Shown: positions 1-7,338 of the stretch, piece after piece
Numbering within the stretch: position 1 is the stretch's first letter
How the letters are laid out: every line of letters begins with the position of its first letter
Source: Planctomycetaceae bacterium
GTDB taxonomy: Bacteria > Planctomycetota > Planctomycetia > Pirellulales > UBA1268
DNA length: 13,345 nt
NCBI GenBank assembly: GCA_947464585.1
Contig: CANHYS010000013.1
Coordinates: forward strand, 1-13,345
Direction of reading: 5' to 3'
Translations under genes and position numbers: made by a program
Notes under the pieces: generated by a model
What the model saw: only the letters and a program-made list of their open reading frames with translations
Told to the model about the DNA's origin: nothing
The model's database searches: none

Positions 1-192
1 GATCAGATCGCCAGCATGGCAGTCCTGGCAGTATTGCCTGACCAGCGGCACGACCCGGCCGTGCGCAGCCGAAAGAGCGTCGCCCGCCGCCGACTCCGCC
101 CCGAGAAGCGGCCCGGCCGCGATGCACGGCACGACCGCAACGATCGCGGTCCAAACCGTCTGTTTCAGCGATCGATTCATGGCATGTGCCAT
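1..192 (-). CDS. Exported cytochrome c-type protein, N-terminus only (cut by window edge)
   Basis: Only the first 64 residues are present; the gene runs off the left edge. The peptide opens with a basic n-region and a hydrophobic stretch (VWTAIVAVVPCIAAGPLLGA) that reads as a signal peptide. It then reaches RQYCQDCHAG, a CxxCH haem c motif set close after the signal, as in planctomycete proteins of the PSCyt1 or DUF1587/DUF1592 type. The family cannot be settled from this fragment. I chose the ATG at 190-192 because AGAGGG lies 7 bases upstream. An in-frame ATG at 178-180 (MNRSLKQ) is the alternative and gives a more compact signal peptide. It is the last gene of the minus-strand series, 156 bases after the small protein gene, so it may have its own promoter. 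That it is exported and haem-binding is inferred from the signal and the motif. Confidence 0.75.
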   Translation of the reverse strand, partial: MAHAMNRSLKQTVWTAIVAVVPCIAAGPLLGAESAAGDALSAAHGRVVPLVRQYCQDCHAGDLI

Positions 193-270
193 CGCCTCGC
201 CCTCTATGACGACTGTCGACATCAAGGATGGTACCAGCCCACGAAATCGACGTCAACGCGGGGGACTGCG

Positions 271-307
271 TTCCAATCCGAGCCCGACGCGCGAGCGAGG
301 GAATCCG
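271..307. repeat. Putative dispersed planctomycete intergenic repeat
   Basis: This 37-base GC-rich element sits in the 156-base gap between the small protein gene and the left-edge cytochrome gene. Its core contains GAGCCCGACGCGCGAGCGAG. From memory it resembles a short motif scattered through intergenic regions of planctomycete genomes, often wrongly translated as 'SPTRERG' or 'EPDARARE' peptides. I see only one copy in this window, so calling it a repeat rests on that recollection and not on internal evidence. Confidence 0.4.
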
Positions 308-348
308 CCGAACACTCCTGGCGGCATCCCCTTTTCAGCGCTCGTCGG

Positions 349-582
349 TCACGCGGCGCCGGCCGTGTTGAGTGGCTCGAGTGCCGTCACGTGGAGCGTG
401 GCGACCAGTTGCAACCGTGTCGGGATGCCGTCGGCATCCGGCAGGGCCACGACGATTTCCGTCTTCGTGACGATCGCCATCTCGGGATGGCGGACCTCGT
501 AGCTCTCGCCGCTGGAGGTAACGATACGAAACGGCTGAAACGGGCGGGCGTTGAGCCGCAGACGAATTGTTTCGAACGACAC
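349..582 (-). CDS. Small conserved planctomycete protein of unknown function (77 aa)
   Basis: This 77-residue protein has no signal peptide or membrane segment, so it is probably cytoplasmic. It contains LNARPFQPFRIVTSSGE, then YEVRHPEMAIVTKTEIVVAL. I recognise this pattern from a common family of small hypothetical proteins in planctomycetes (RPFRPFRI-[TS]-SGE-x-Y-x-V-RHPE). The function is unknown; the likely fold is a small beta-rich domain. The frame stays open to a GTG at 601-603. However, a strong Shine-Dalgarno AAGGAGG (588-594) lies 5 bases before the GTG at 580-582, which gives a start of M-S-F-E-T-I-R and is preferred. The stop is TGA at 349-351. It lies 117 bases after the esterase gene, with a TTGACA element in between, so it may be transcribed on its own. 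It is the only complete gene in the window whose product shows no export signal. Confidence 0.82.
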   Translation of the reverse strand: MSFETIRLRLNARPFQPFRIVTSSGESYEVRHPEMAIVTKTEIVVALPDADGIPTRLQLVATLHVTALEPLNTAGAA

Positions 583-587
583 AGGCA

Positions 588-594
588 CCTCCTT
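588..594 (-). promoter_or_regulatory. Strong Shine-Dalgarno deciding the start of the 77-aa gene
   Basis: The minus strand reads AAGGAGG followed by TGCCT and then GTG at 582-580. The match to the anti-Shine-Dalgarno is long and the spacing is 5 bases. The upstream in-frame GTG at 603 would place this site inside the coding sequence, so the shorter gene is favoured. Confidence 0.75.
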
Positions 595-633
595 CGAACA
601 CACGCGACGAGATACAGATGTTCACATGCTTTT

Positions 634-662
634 AGTGTGTGTCGATGCCCTGGCGATGTCAA
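634..662 (-). promoter_or_regulatory. Possible sigma-70-type promoter for the 77-aa gene
   Basis: The minus strand has a perfect TTGACA (662-657), a 17-base spacer and CACACT (639-634), which matches the -10 consensus at 3 of 6 positions. It lies between the esterase stop codon and the small gene, about 50 bases from the GTG start. The -35 match is good and the -10 match weak, and planctomycete promoters are poorly defined, so this is tentative. Confidence 0.3.
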
Positions 663-699
663 GCCGTTCGTCAGGCCAGGAAGTTCATGAAGGGTCTCG

Positions 700-2388
700 C
701 TATCGGGGAGCCTCGACCGCCGGCCAGTCATCACTTCGGAACGGGGATGCGGGCAAGCCGTCGACGTTGGCGAGGTTGCACCGCGGGGCGTTTGCCCAGC
801 CATACCGCACCGCCACCGGCCGCGGAACGCGGGGGCTCGAGACAACGACCGTGTCTCCAACGATCCGCGCCTCGGCCTCGACCCACAACCGGTCTTCGCC
901 GGCGACCGCGAATCCCACGAGCCGGTCGTCGGGCAGCGGCTCGAGATGGGCCGGCAGCCAGGGGGCGCGGCCCACGGCGAGCCCGCCCCCGGTCTCCGTG
1001 AATCGGATGCGAGCCACGCCGTCGGCGAACTCCGCGTGGCGATAGAGCGGGCCGGAGGCGATGACGTCTTCGCCATACGCCACCTTCCGCGCCGCGAGCG
1101 CGAGCCGCATGCCGATCTCGCACTTGGCCGGTGGATGCACGTCGCGCGGATCGCCTACGTCGATCGCCACGGCCATCGCCGTCCGCGGCACGCCGAGGGA
1201 GAGCAGCTGCGCCTCCCGCAGCCACGCCCAGGCCGGCTCGGTCTGTTGCTTCATCGTCTCGGACTCGAAACCCGGCAGCTGCACGAAGAGAAACGGAAAC
1301 TCGTCGCCCCACAGGCCGCGCCAGTCGGCGATCAGCCGCGGCAGGAGCGTGCGGTATTCGAGCCCCGCGCCGCCGTTGCCCTCTCCCTGATACCAGATCA
1401 CGCCGCGGATGGCGTACGGAGCCAACGGTGCGATCATCGCGTTGTAGGTGATCGTGGCCGCGCCCGGCCGCCTCGACGGGCTGGGGGTGCCGGTGGGGTC
1501 GGGGTTTTGCGGCTCAGGCACGGCTGTCTGCGGCGGCGGTCCCGGATCCTGGCCGGCCGCCCGGGCTGCGTCGTGGGCCCGCTTGGCGGCGACATACGCC
1601 GGGATGATCTCGCTGTGCCAGCGGGCAATATCGGCGGCATACTGCCGGCCGATCTCTGGCTGTTGCTCGAGTTCACGATGCCTCGCCAGGGCCTTCTCGT
1701 ACGCCGCGACGGAGTGGGAAAACGGCGGCTCCTGCTGCAGGGCATCGATGCTCATCCACGTTTCCGCCCTCGTGCCCCCCCAGCCGGCCTGGATCACGGC
1801 CACCGGGCAGCCAAGCTGCTTGCGAAGATCGCGGGCGAAGCAATACGCCACCGCCGACCAGCCTCGCTTGTTCTCCGAAGCGCTGCGTTCCCAGGTGCCG
1901 GCCACGTCGGCCTCCGGGAGGGCGGCGGTCCGGTGCTCCACCTTGAAGAACCGCAGCTGCGGATCCTCGGCGGCCGCGATCGCGGCCGCGCCTCCCACCG
2001 CATGCGAAAGTCCATACTCCATGTTCGACTGCCCGGAGGCGAGCCACACCTCGCCAACGAGCACTTCGCGGATTGTCACGGAGCCGTTCGCGCGAACGCA
2101 AAGGTCTCGCGGTTCGGCACTGACCGCCATCGGGTCGAGTGTTACCTGCCACCGGCCGTCGGCATCGGCGCGGGCGGCCTTCTCCTGCCCGCCGAACGAG
2201 ACGACGACCTCCGCGCCCGGGTCAGCCCAGCCCCAGATCGGCACGGGCCGGTCGCGTTGGAGCACCGCATGGTCGCCGAAGATCGTGGCCAGCCGAAGGT
2301 CGGCGGCGGCAGAGAGCGACGTGCCTCCGTGCACGGCGGCAAGCAGGAACGCGACGACGATCGACACGTGTGTCCGAGAGAAGTGCAT
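700..2388 (-). CDS. Exported sialate O-acetylesterase-like carbohydrate esterase (SASA/DUF303 family)
   Basis: This 562-residue protein has an N-terminal signal peptide (hydrophobic core IVVAFLLAAVHGG). A beta-rich domain follows (about 30-110, with LFGDHAVLQRD-type features IFGDHAVLQRDRPVPIWGWA). The SGNH hydrolase domain then shows the nucleophile motif GQSNME (Ser121), WYQGEGN at 332-338 and the Asp-Val-His-Pro catalytic site (Asp416, His418). These match the sialate O-acetylesterase family, which removes acetyl groups from sialic acids or, in environmental bacteria, probably from other acetylated glycans. A proline-rich segment at about 281-308 precedes the conserved TYNAMIAPL block. The length is normal. 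The start is uncertain: the ATG at 2386-2388 begins a typical signal peptide but has no clear ribosome site. A TTG at 2425-2427, with GAGGG 7 bases upstream, would add 13 residues but falls inside the inverted repeat element. The substrate is inferred only from the family. Confidence 0.9.
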   Translation of the reverse strand: MHFSRTHVSIVVAFLLAAVHGGTSLSAAADLRLATIFGDHAVLQRDRPVPIWGWADPGAEVVVSFGGQEKAARADADGRWQVTLDPMAVSAEPRDLCVRANGSVTIREVLVGEVWLASGQSNMEYGLSHAVGGAAAIAAAEDPQLRFFKVEHRTAALPEADVAGTWERSASENKRGWSAVAYCFARDLRKQLGCPVAVIQAGWGGTRAETWMSIDALQQEPPFSHSVAAYEKALARHRELEQQPEIGRQYAADIARWHSEIIPAYVAAKRAHDAARAAGQDPGPPPQTAVPEPQNPDPTGTPSPSRRPGAATITYNAMIAPLAPYAIRGVIWYQGEGNGGAGLEYRTLLPRLIADWRGLWGDEFPFLFVQLPGFESETMKQQTEPAWAWLREAQLLSLGVPRTAMAVAIDVGDPRDVHPPAKCEIGMRLALAARKVAYGEDVIASGPLYRHAEFADGVARIRFTETGGGLAVGRAPWLPAHLEPLPDDRLVGFAVAGEDRLWVEAEARIVGDTVVVSSPRVPRPVAVRYGWANAPRCNLANVDGLPASPFRSDDWPAVEAPR

Positions 2389-2401
2389 CACGGAGATGGG
2401 G

Positions 2402-2477
2402 AAAATTGGGGACGGGAGCGAATTCAATTCCTTACCCTCGTATCAATCGCAGCGAAAATCGCTCCCGTCCCCATTTT
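2402..2477. repeat. Inverted repeat element, REP-pair-like
   Basis: The arms TGGGGACGGGAGCGA (2407-2421) and its exact reverse complement (2459-2473) flank a 37-base spacer. Allowing one bulged T at 2406, pairing extends through AAAA (2402-2405) and TTTT (2474-2477). The element fills most of the 113-base gap between the propeller and esterase genes, and the right arm begins 25 bases past the propeller stop codon. The head-to-head layout and the GGGGACGGGAGCGA core resemble short intergenic elements that accompany IS200-like REP-associated transposases, but no transposase is present here. In the transcript it could form a long hairpin that attenuates or stabilises the message. There is no U-tract after it, so it is not a standard intrinsic terminator. 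Confidence 0.7.
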
Positions 2478-2501
2478 GCCCGGCACATTGATTGTCGACG
2501 G

Positions 2502-3413
2502 TCACTCGCCGATGACGCGCACGGTGGTCAGAGACTTGATGAAGCTGTGATCGTCCCACTTCCAGACGACCTTCTTGTCGCGGGTGACCTCGAAGGCATG
2601 AGCGGCCTTGCCTTCCTGACCGCGGATGAAATTGCCGACGAGAAGGTTGCCGTTTGTGAGCTGTTGCACGCTCGAGACCCAGGTGATGTTGAGTTCCGGG
2701 GCGTCCGCGGCAGTGAACTCCCAGGCGATCTGCTTGTCGGGTGTCACCTCGATGATCCGTTTCTGGGTGCCGCAACAAATGAGCGTGTTCCCATTGGCAA
2801 GCCGCTGGGCCTCGCCGGTGTTCGTGACCCCGGTGTATTCCCGCACCACGGTGCCACTCGGGTCTACCTCGCGTACCGCCCCCTCTCCCTCGTGCGCCGC
2901 AAGGATATTGCCATTCGCGAGCTTGTGGACGTTGCGCACCTGAAGATGAAAGCCCTTCACGTTCGTTGTCAGCGGCGTGATGTGAACGATTTCCCCTTGC
3001 GGATTCACCTCCACGGCCTGGCACGGATCCTGCTCGGCGACCAGCGTGTTGCCGTTGGCAAGACGCTCGCAACCGAACACCTGATGGGATTTGCTGACGA
3101 AGTCGAATACCGTTTCACCCCGGGAGGTGATCTCGCGCACGCCGGTGGGAGTGCCGCCATAGCCGAACAGAATGTTGCCGTTGGGCAAGACCTGGAAAAT
3201 CACCGTGGTGCTCGGCGGCTTGAACTCCCAGACCATTTTGCCGTCGGCATCGAGTTCGACAAAGCGGTTGGGGCCCTTGCCATACTCGGTGAAGAGCAGC
3301 CGATGCTTGATCGCAGCATCGGCGGCGAATGCCGGCAGCGACACGCACATGACAAGAGCGAGGACGCCGAAACAGATGAGGTCTCGGCGGCGATGTGTTG
3401 ATGTGGTGTTCAT
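2502..3413 (-). CDS. Exported PQQ-like beta-propeller protein with NGN repeats
   Basis: This 303-residue protein starts with a basic n-region (HRRR), a hydrophobic core (ICFGVLALVMCVSLPAFA) and a likely cleavage site after AFA at about residue 30. The rest is a repeat protein: the motif L-x-N-G-N-x-L occurs five times, with its first Asn at residues 78, 120, 167, 207 and 254, so blades are 40-47 residues long. Each blade also carries VxEV(D/N/T)P(x)G and an aromatic WEF or FDF strand, as in PQQ-like and arylsulfotransferase-type propellers. Such proteins are usually periplasmic binding or scaffold proteins. No enzyme motif is visible, and a cofactor role is not supported. I chose the ATG at 3411-3413 because it begins the signal peptide. 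A GTG at 3474-3476 would add 21 polar residues. It follows the WD40 gene by 75 bases, and no good ribosome site is seen before the ATG. Stop TGA. Confidence 0.85.
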   Translation of the reverse strand: MNTTSTHRRRDLICFGVLALVMCVSLPAFAADAAIKHRLLFTEYGKGPNRFVELDADGKMVWEFKPPSTTVIFQVLPNGNILFGYGGTPTGVREITSRGETVFDFVSKSHQVFGCERLANGNTLVAEQDPCQAVEVNPQGEIVHITPLTTNVKGFHLQVRNVHKLANGNILAAHEGEGAVREVDPSGTVVREYTGVTNTGEAQRLANGNTLICCGTQKRIIEVTPDKQIAWEFTAADAPELNITWVSSVQQLTNGNLLVGNFIRGQEGKAAHAFEVTRDKKVVWKWDDHSFIKSLTTVRVIGE

Positions 3414-3488
3414 GGTTGATTCAGGAGGCTGTGATCCGTGTGAGAGCCGCTCGTCACGCAATGAATCCGGTCGCACAATCCCATCCCG

Positions 3489-4952
3489 TTATTTCGCGTG
3501 CCAGGAGTGGACCTGCCCGGCCGAATCGCCGGCCATCACCGTCGTGCCGTCTGAAGAGATCGCGACGCGGGTGGGAATCACGCGCACCCGCGGTGGCGCG
3601 GAGCCTGCGGGTGCGTCATCGGGCAGGGGAAACGCCTTGATCTCGTTCCCTTCCGCATTCCAGATCTTCACCGTGCGGTCGCGGCCACAGGTGGCGAGTT
3701 CGCCTCCGGGGCCGAAACTGCAGTCGAGCACGCCGTTGGCCACCTTCCCGTAGGTGCCGGACGGCTTCAGGGGCGGGTGGGCATCGGCTTTGATCACCAC
3801 CGGAAAGCCGTCTATGACGTCCCACCAGACAACGTTGCCGTCCTCGCCGCAGGAGGCCAAAACACTACTGTCAGTCCGCCAGGCCAAGGCGCGGATCGAG
3901 TTCTTGTGTTCCGCCAGCGGCAGCACCACGCCGCCGTTGGCGGCTTCCCAAAGGTGGATGTTGCCGATCCGATCGCCCGTCACGAGGTATTTGCCGTTGG
4001 GCGAGAAGGCGACCGATGTGACCCAGTCGGTGTGCTTGTCGAGTGTGTAGAGGAGCTTGCCGTTTTCCGTCGAATAGACCTTCACGAGCCGCGATGTGCA
4101 GCCCAGGGCGACCATCCGCTCGTCCGGAGAGAGGTCGGCCGACTGCACGGCATCCGGCTCCTGCCCCACCGCCGCAAGCCGCTTGCCGGTGACCACGTCA
4201 TACACCGCTGCCATTCCCGTCTCCACCGGCAGCCCCCCGGCGGCCAGCAACCGGCGGCCCGACCGGCTGAACCGCAGGGCCAGCAGCTCTCCCTCAGCGA
4301 ACGGCAGCGTGCCGAGCGACTGCCGCGTGCGTGGGTCGACGAGTTCGATCACGCCGTACCCGCTCACCGCGGCGACCTCCGCCCGCGGACTCGCCGCCAA
4401 CGCCGTCACCGGAAACGGCCGCTGGATCGCCGGCCGCTCCACGGCAGAGAGCCCTTGCGGCAGCGGCGGCGGACCGGCATCCCCAGCCAGTTCGACAGGG
4501 GCAGGCTTGAAGCCGAGTGTGCGCATTGCCACGGCACTCGAGCCGGCGTTTTCCCGCAGGCCTGTGTCGATCCACTTCTTGATCAGGGCAATCGCCTCGG
4601 CCGGCAGTGGATCGGCGTCGGGCGGCATGCGCGCCGCGGGATCGGCATCGGTGACCACTTCATAGAGGCGGCTCCCGCTCGAGCGGCCGGCTTCCACCAC
4701 CTTTCCGCCGCTGCCTCCCTTCATGAGCGAACCATACGAAGTGAAATTGAGCCCCGACTCCTGCTTCCCCTCGCCGTGACACTGCGCGCAGTTTTTGCGG
4801 AGGATCACCGCCACGTGGTCTTCGAACGTGATCGGTGGACCGGTCTCCTCGCCGCGGGTCGCCACGCAGGCCATGCAGGCCACCCAGGTCAGGCAGGCAA
4901 TGCGGATCGGGAGCGAACGGGAACGCCGGCAGGCGCCACGCGGGAATCGCAT
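3489..4952 (-). CDS. Exported cytochrome c (PSCyt1-type) fused to a seven-bladed WD40 propeller
   Basis: This 487-residue protein has a signal peptide ([16 protein letters not shown]), then a planctomycete-type cytochrome c domain at about 40-132. The haem c motif CAQCH is at 55-59, and MPPD (Met109) is the likely distal ligand region. Seven WD40-like blades then follow at about 181-216, 221-262, 269-303, 310-345, 351-390, 408-441 and 459-487. They contain recognisable units such as [14 protein letters not shown]...IHLWEA and [12 protein letters not shown]. Known members combine a PSCyt1 domain with WD40 repeats; their electron partner is unknown. The gene sits 42 bases after the DUF1549/DUF1553 gene and very likely shares its transcript. 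A GAGGG ribosome site 8 bases before the ATG lies within a perfect palindrome GAGGGCCCTC (4956-4965). The stop is TAA. Export and haem binding are inferred from the signal and motif. Confidence 0.92.
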   Translation of the reverse strand: MRFPRGACRRSRSLPIRIACLTWVACMACVATRGEETGPPITFEDHVAVILRKNCAQCHGEGKQESGLNFTSYGSLMKGGSGGKVVEAGRSSGSRLYEVVTDADPAARMPPDADPLPAEAIALIKKWIDTGLRENAGSSAVAMRTLGFKPAPVELAGDAGPPPLPQGLSAVERPAIQRPFPVTALAASPRAEVAAVSGYGVIELVDPRTRQSLGTLPFAEGELLALRFSRSGRRLLAAGGLPVETGMAAVYDVVTGKRLAAVGQEPDAVQSADLSPDERMVALGCTSRLVKVYSTENGKLLYTLDKHTDWVTSVAFSPNGKYLVTGDRIGNIHLWEAANGGVVLPLAEHKNSIRALAWRTDSSVLASCGEDGNVVWWDVIDGFPVVIKADAHPPLKPSGTYGKVANGVLDCSFGPGGELATCGRDRTVKIWNAEGNEIKAFPLPDDAPAGSAPPRVRVIPTRVAISSDGTTVMAGDSAGQVHSWHAK

Positions 4953-4994
4953 CGGGAGGGCCCTCGCGGGTGTGGGGATGGATGACAGACGCGG

Positions 4995-7274
4995 TCAGTG
5001 GCTGAAGAGGAACTCGGTCGAGTTGAGGAGACTCCAGAAGATGTCTTCGTAGGCGGCCGAGTCCTTGGGCTTGTCGCCGACGAGCGCGATCATCGCGGCC
5101 ATCTCTTCGCTGTCGGGCTTCCGAGCCAGCGTGCGGATGAAGAGCTCCTCGACGACGTCCTCGGGCGTCGACTTCGTCTCCACGAGCTTTTTGACCACGC
5201 CGCCGTCCACGAGCCGATCGCGGACGGTATCGCCGACGATCAGGTGGAGGGCCTGGGCGAGCGTCGGCTCGCGCTTCGTCTCCGCCGCGGCCACGCTCTC
5301 GCGCTTGGCATGCCCGAAGCTGTGGAAGAATTCCTGGCTGCTCTTCGCCCCGGCTGCCGTACCGCCGGCGTTCCGCGGGTGGAAGGCGACGGCCCGCGTG
5401 CCAGGGGGAAAGTTGGCGAGTTCACCTGGTTTTCCCGTGACGTCGGCGATCGCGTCGAGGAGCACGTCGGCCCGTAGCCGGCGCAGGTGCCCGTGGGAAA
5501 ACTGCCGGGTGTCGAGGGCGTTCGATGCGTTCGGTTGGCTCGAAAGCTGGTAAACCCGGGAGGAACAGATGTCGCGAACAAGCCCGCGGAGGTCGAACTT
5601 CAATTCCGCGAGCCGCTCTCCGAGGGCCTCGAAGAGAGGTGCGTTGGCAGGCGGGTTGCTTACCCGCACGTCGTCGACCGGTTCGACAACGCCGCGGCCC
5701 ATCAGCTGAGCCCAGATCCGGTTGGCGAGGTTCTCGCGAAAGAGCTTGTTCTCCGGCGCGGTGAGCCAGGCGGCGAGTGCCTTTCGCGGGTCGGTGCCGG
5801 AGGGAACCGGCTCCGTGCCGCCGAGCACGCGGGCGGGCATCGGCCGCTCATCTACGAGGTGCTTGGCGGGGTCGGCGGTGAGATCGAAAAAGATTCGGCG
5901 TTCCCGCGGCTCGATGCCGTTGATCCGCTTGACGCCGGTGAAGAAGCTGACGAGGGAGTAGTAATCGTCCATCGTCCAGCGATCGAACGGATGGTTGTGG
6001 CACTCGGCGCACTGGATCTGCACGCCAAGCAGCAGTTGGGAGAAGTCGGCCGCGAGGGGCTTCGGGTCGACGTTCCATTTATTCACCATCATGGTGTAGA
6101 AGTTGGGCGGCCCTGCGGAGATGTTGCTGCCGGAAGCGGACACCATCTCGGCCACGAATTCGTTGAGCGGTCGGCCCGACTTCATCTGCCTGCGGATCCA
6201 ATCCTGAAAGACGTCGGACGATTTCGGCAGCATGGCATTGGGAGCGAACGTGGAGCCCTTGTTTCGCATGTGCTCGCTCCAGATCGTCGTCCACAGCTCC
6301 ACGAAGCCGTCGCTCTGGAGCAGTTCATCGATCTTGCGTGTCCGCTTGTCGGAGGCGGTGTCGGCCATGAATGCCCGGTATTCCTCGACGGTGGGCAGAC
6401 GGGCGGCGAGGTCGATCGTGACGCGGCGGAGGAAGGTTTCGTCGTCGCAGAGGTCGGAGGGAGCGATCCGCAACTTCTGGAGGCGGTCGAAGACGAGCGT
6501 GTCGATGAAATTGTTGGCGGGCGGATTCGGCCAGACGAAGCCCTCGGCCTGCGGCAGGACGATCACCTCGGCGCCGACGGTGAACCGGCCGAAGCGGGCG
6601 AAGACATTGGTGTCGCCGGAGCCCTTGGATGTGACGCGGCCGTCGGCGTCGATGTCGGCCACGCTGGGGTTATTCGAGAAGAACCGGGCCAGCCAGGTGA
6701 CGTCGCGTTTCGACCCGTCGGTGTAGGACGCCGTCACCGCCAGTGGCTCCGTGGAGCCCGCCTTGTCGAAGACGAAAGACTTTCGTGACAGGACCACGTC
6801 GACCATGTCCGGCACCGCGCCGTCGTCGTCCGGGGCACCGGCAGCGATCCAGTCGCGGAGCGTCTTGTAGAAGCCGCTCTCAGGCGTGAAAAGCTTGCCG
6901 CCGGTGTGTGGCACGGCGGCGATCGCCTTGAGCAACAACAGGCTCTTTTCCGGCACGGACGTGTTGACCCTTCGGCCCGGGAGCTGTTCGACGATCCGGG
7001 CGTAGTCGCCCTTCGGGTCGTAGCCAAAGAGCGAGAGCATGAAGCCGTCCTTGCCGCGGGCCGAGCCGTGGCAGGTGCCCGCATTGCATCCGGCCCGGAA
7101 GAAGATCGGCATCACATCGCGGCGAAAGCTCGGCACCTCGGGAGTGGTCGCGACCGCAGGAGCAGTGCCTTCGGCACCGGTTGCCGGGTTGCTTCCCAGC
7201 AAGAGGACCAGCACGAGGACCAGCACGAGGGCCAGCGGAAGGGCCCGCAGGAATGGGAGGAGGACGCGGCGCAT
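4995..7274 (-). CDS. Exported DUF1549/DUF1553 protein with CX4CH cytochrome-like motif and Big2-like domain
   Basis: This 759-residue protein has an unusually long hydrophobic signal core (LALVLVLVLVLLLG). The motif CNAGTCH follows (Cys63, Cys68, His69): the CX4CH form common in this planctomycete family in place of the usual CxxCH. Residues about 170-243 look like a bacterial Ig-like (Big2) domain (TDGSKRDVTWLARFFSNNPSVADID). DUF1549 (PSCyt2) spans about 257-455 and includes CAECHNHPFDRW (Cys422-His426). DUF1553 (PSD1) spans about 490-745, ending in TLARKP and NSTEFLF. The family is abundant in planctomycetes and has no proven reaction; haem or metal binding is inferred from the cysteine motifs. 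I chose the ATG at 7272-7274 because it gives a standard signal peptide, with AAGG 9 bases upstream. An ATG at 7332-7334, only 4 bases after the upstream stop, would add 20 polar residues and suggests possible translational coupling. Stop TGA. Confidence 0.9.
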   Translation of the reverse strand: MRRVLLPFLRALPLALVLVLVLVLLLGSNPATGAEGTAPAVATTPEVPSFRRDVMPIFFRAGCNAGTCHGSARGKDGFMLSLFGYDPKGDYARIVEQLPGRRVNTSVPEKSLLLLKAIAAVPHTGGKLFTPESGFYKTLRDWIAAGAPDDDGAVPDMVDVVLSRKSFVFDKAGSTEPLAVTASYTDGSKRDVTWLARFFSNNPSVADIDADGRVTSKGSGDTNVFARFGRFTVGAEVIVLPQAEGFVWPNPPANNFIDTLVFDRLQKLRIAPSDLCDDETFLRRVTIDLAARLPTVEEYRAFMADTASDKRTRKIDELLQSDGFVELWTTIWSEHMRNKGSTFAPNAMLPKSSDVFQDWIRRQMKSGRPLNEFVAEMVSASGSNISAGPPNFYTMMVNKWNVDPKPLAADFSQLLLGVQIQCAECHNHPFDRWTMDDYYSLVSFFTGVKRINGIEPRERRIFFDLTADPAKHLVDERPMPARVLGGTEPVPSGTDPRKALAAWLTAPENKLFRENLANRIWAQLMGRGVVEPVDDVRVSNPPANAPLFEALGERLAELKFDLRGLVRDICSSRVYQLSSQPNASNALDTRQFSHGHLRRLRADVLLDAIADVTGKPGELANFPPGTRAVAFHPRNAGGTAAGAKSSQEFFHSFGHAKRESVAAAETKREPTLAQALHLIVGDTVRDRLVDGGVVKKLVETKSTPEDVVEELFIRTLARKPDSEEMAAMIALVGDKPKDSAAYEDIFWSLLNSTEFLFSH
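7204..7239. repeat. 12-base tandem repeat inside the signal peptide coding region
   Basis: The 12-base unit AGGACCAGCACG occurs twice exactly (7204-7215, 7216-7227), and a third degenerate copy follows (7228-7239). On the minus strand each unit encodes Leu-Val-Leu-Val in the hydrophobic core of the DUF1549/DUF1553 signal peptide. Gain or loss of a unit keeps the frame and would change the core by four residues. Confidence 0.75.
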
Positions 7275-7338
7275 CGTGGGTTGCCTTGTCGAGAAGATGG
7301 AAACAGCGGCGTTGTCGCCGCGCTGTTGATTCATGATG

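Noticed and set aside
16..690. 224-codon plus-strand frame across the left end
   Set aside because: It is Arg-rich and spans a signal peptide-cytochrome gene, an intergenic repeat-like motif and the small gene, all better supported on the minus strand.
2402..2477. Intrinsic terminator
   Set aside because: The inverted repeat has a 37-base loop and no U-tract after the stem in the direction of transcription, so it does not fit a standard terminator.
946..2550. 534-codon open frame on the plus strand opposite the esterase
   Set aside because: The opposite strand carries the catalytic Ser, Asp and His motifs of a known family; this frame runs through the intergenic inverted repeat and has no recognisable features.
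3489..4952. Lipoprotein signal in the cytochrome-WD40 protein
   Set aside because: Cysteines occur near the end of the signal (VACMAC), but the residues before them do not fit a lipobox (no Leu/Val at -3 with Ala/Gly/Ser at -1).
5487..6788. 433-codon open frame on the plus strand opposite the DUF1549/DUF1553 gene
   Set aside because: It is a mirror frame of a conserved gene with a Gly/Val/Glu/Arg-rich composition and no motif.
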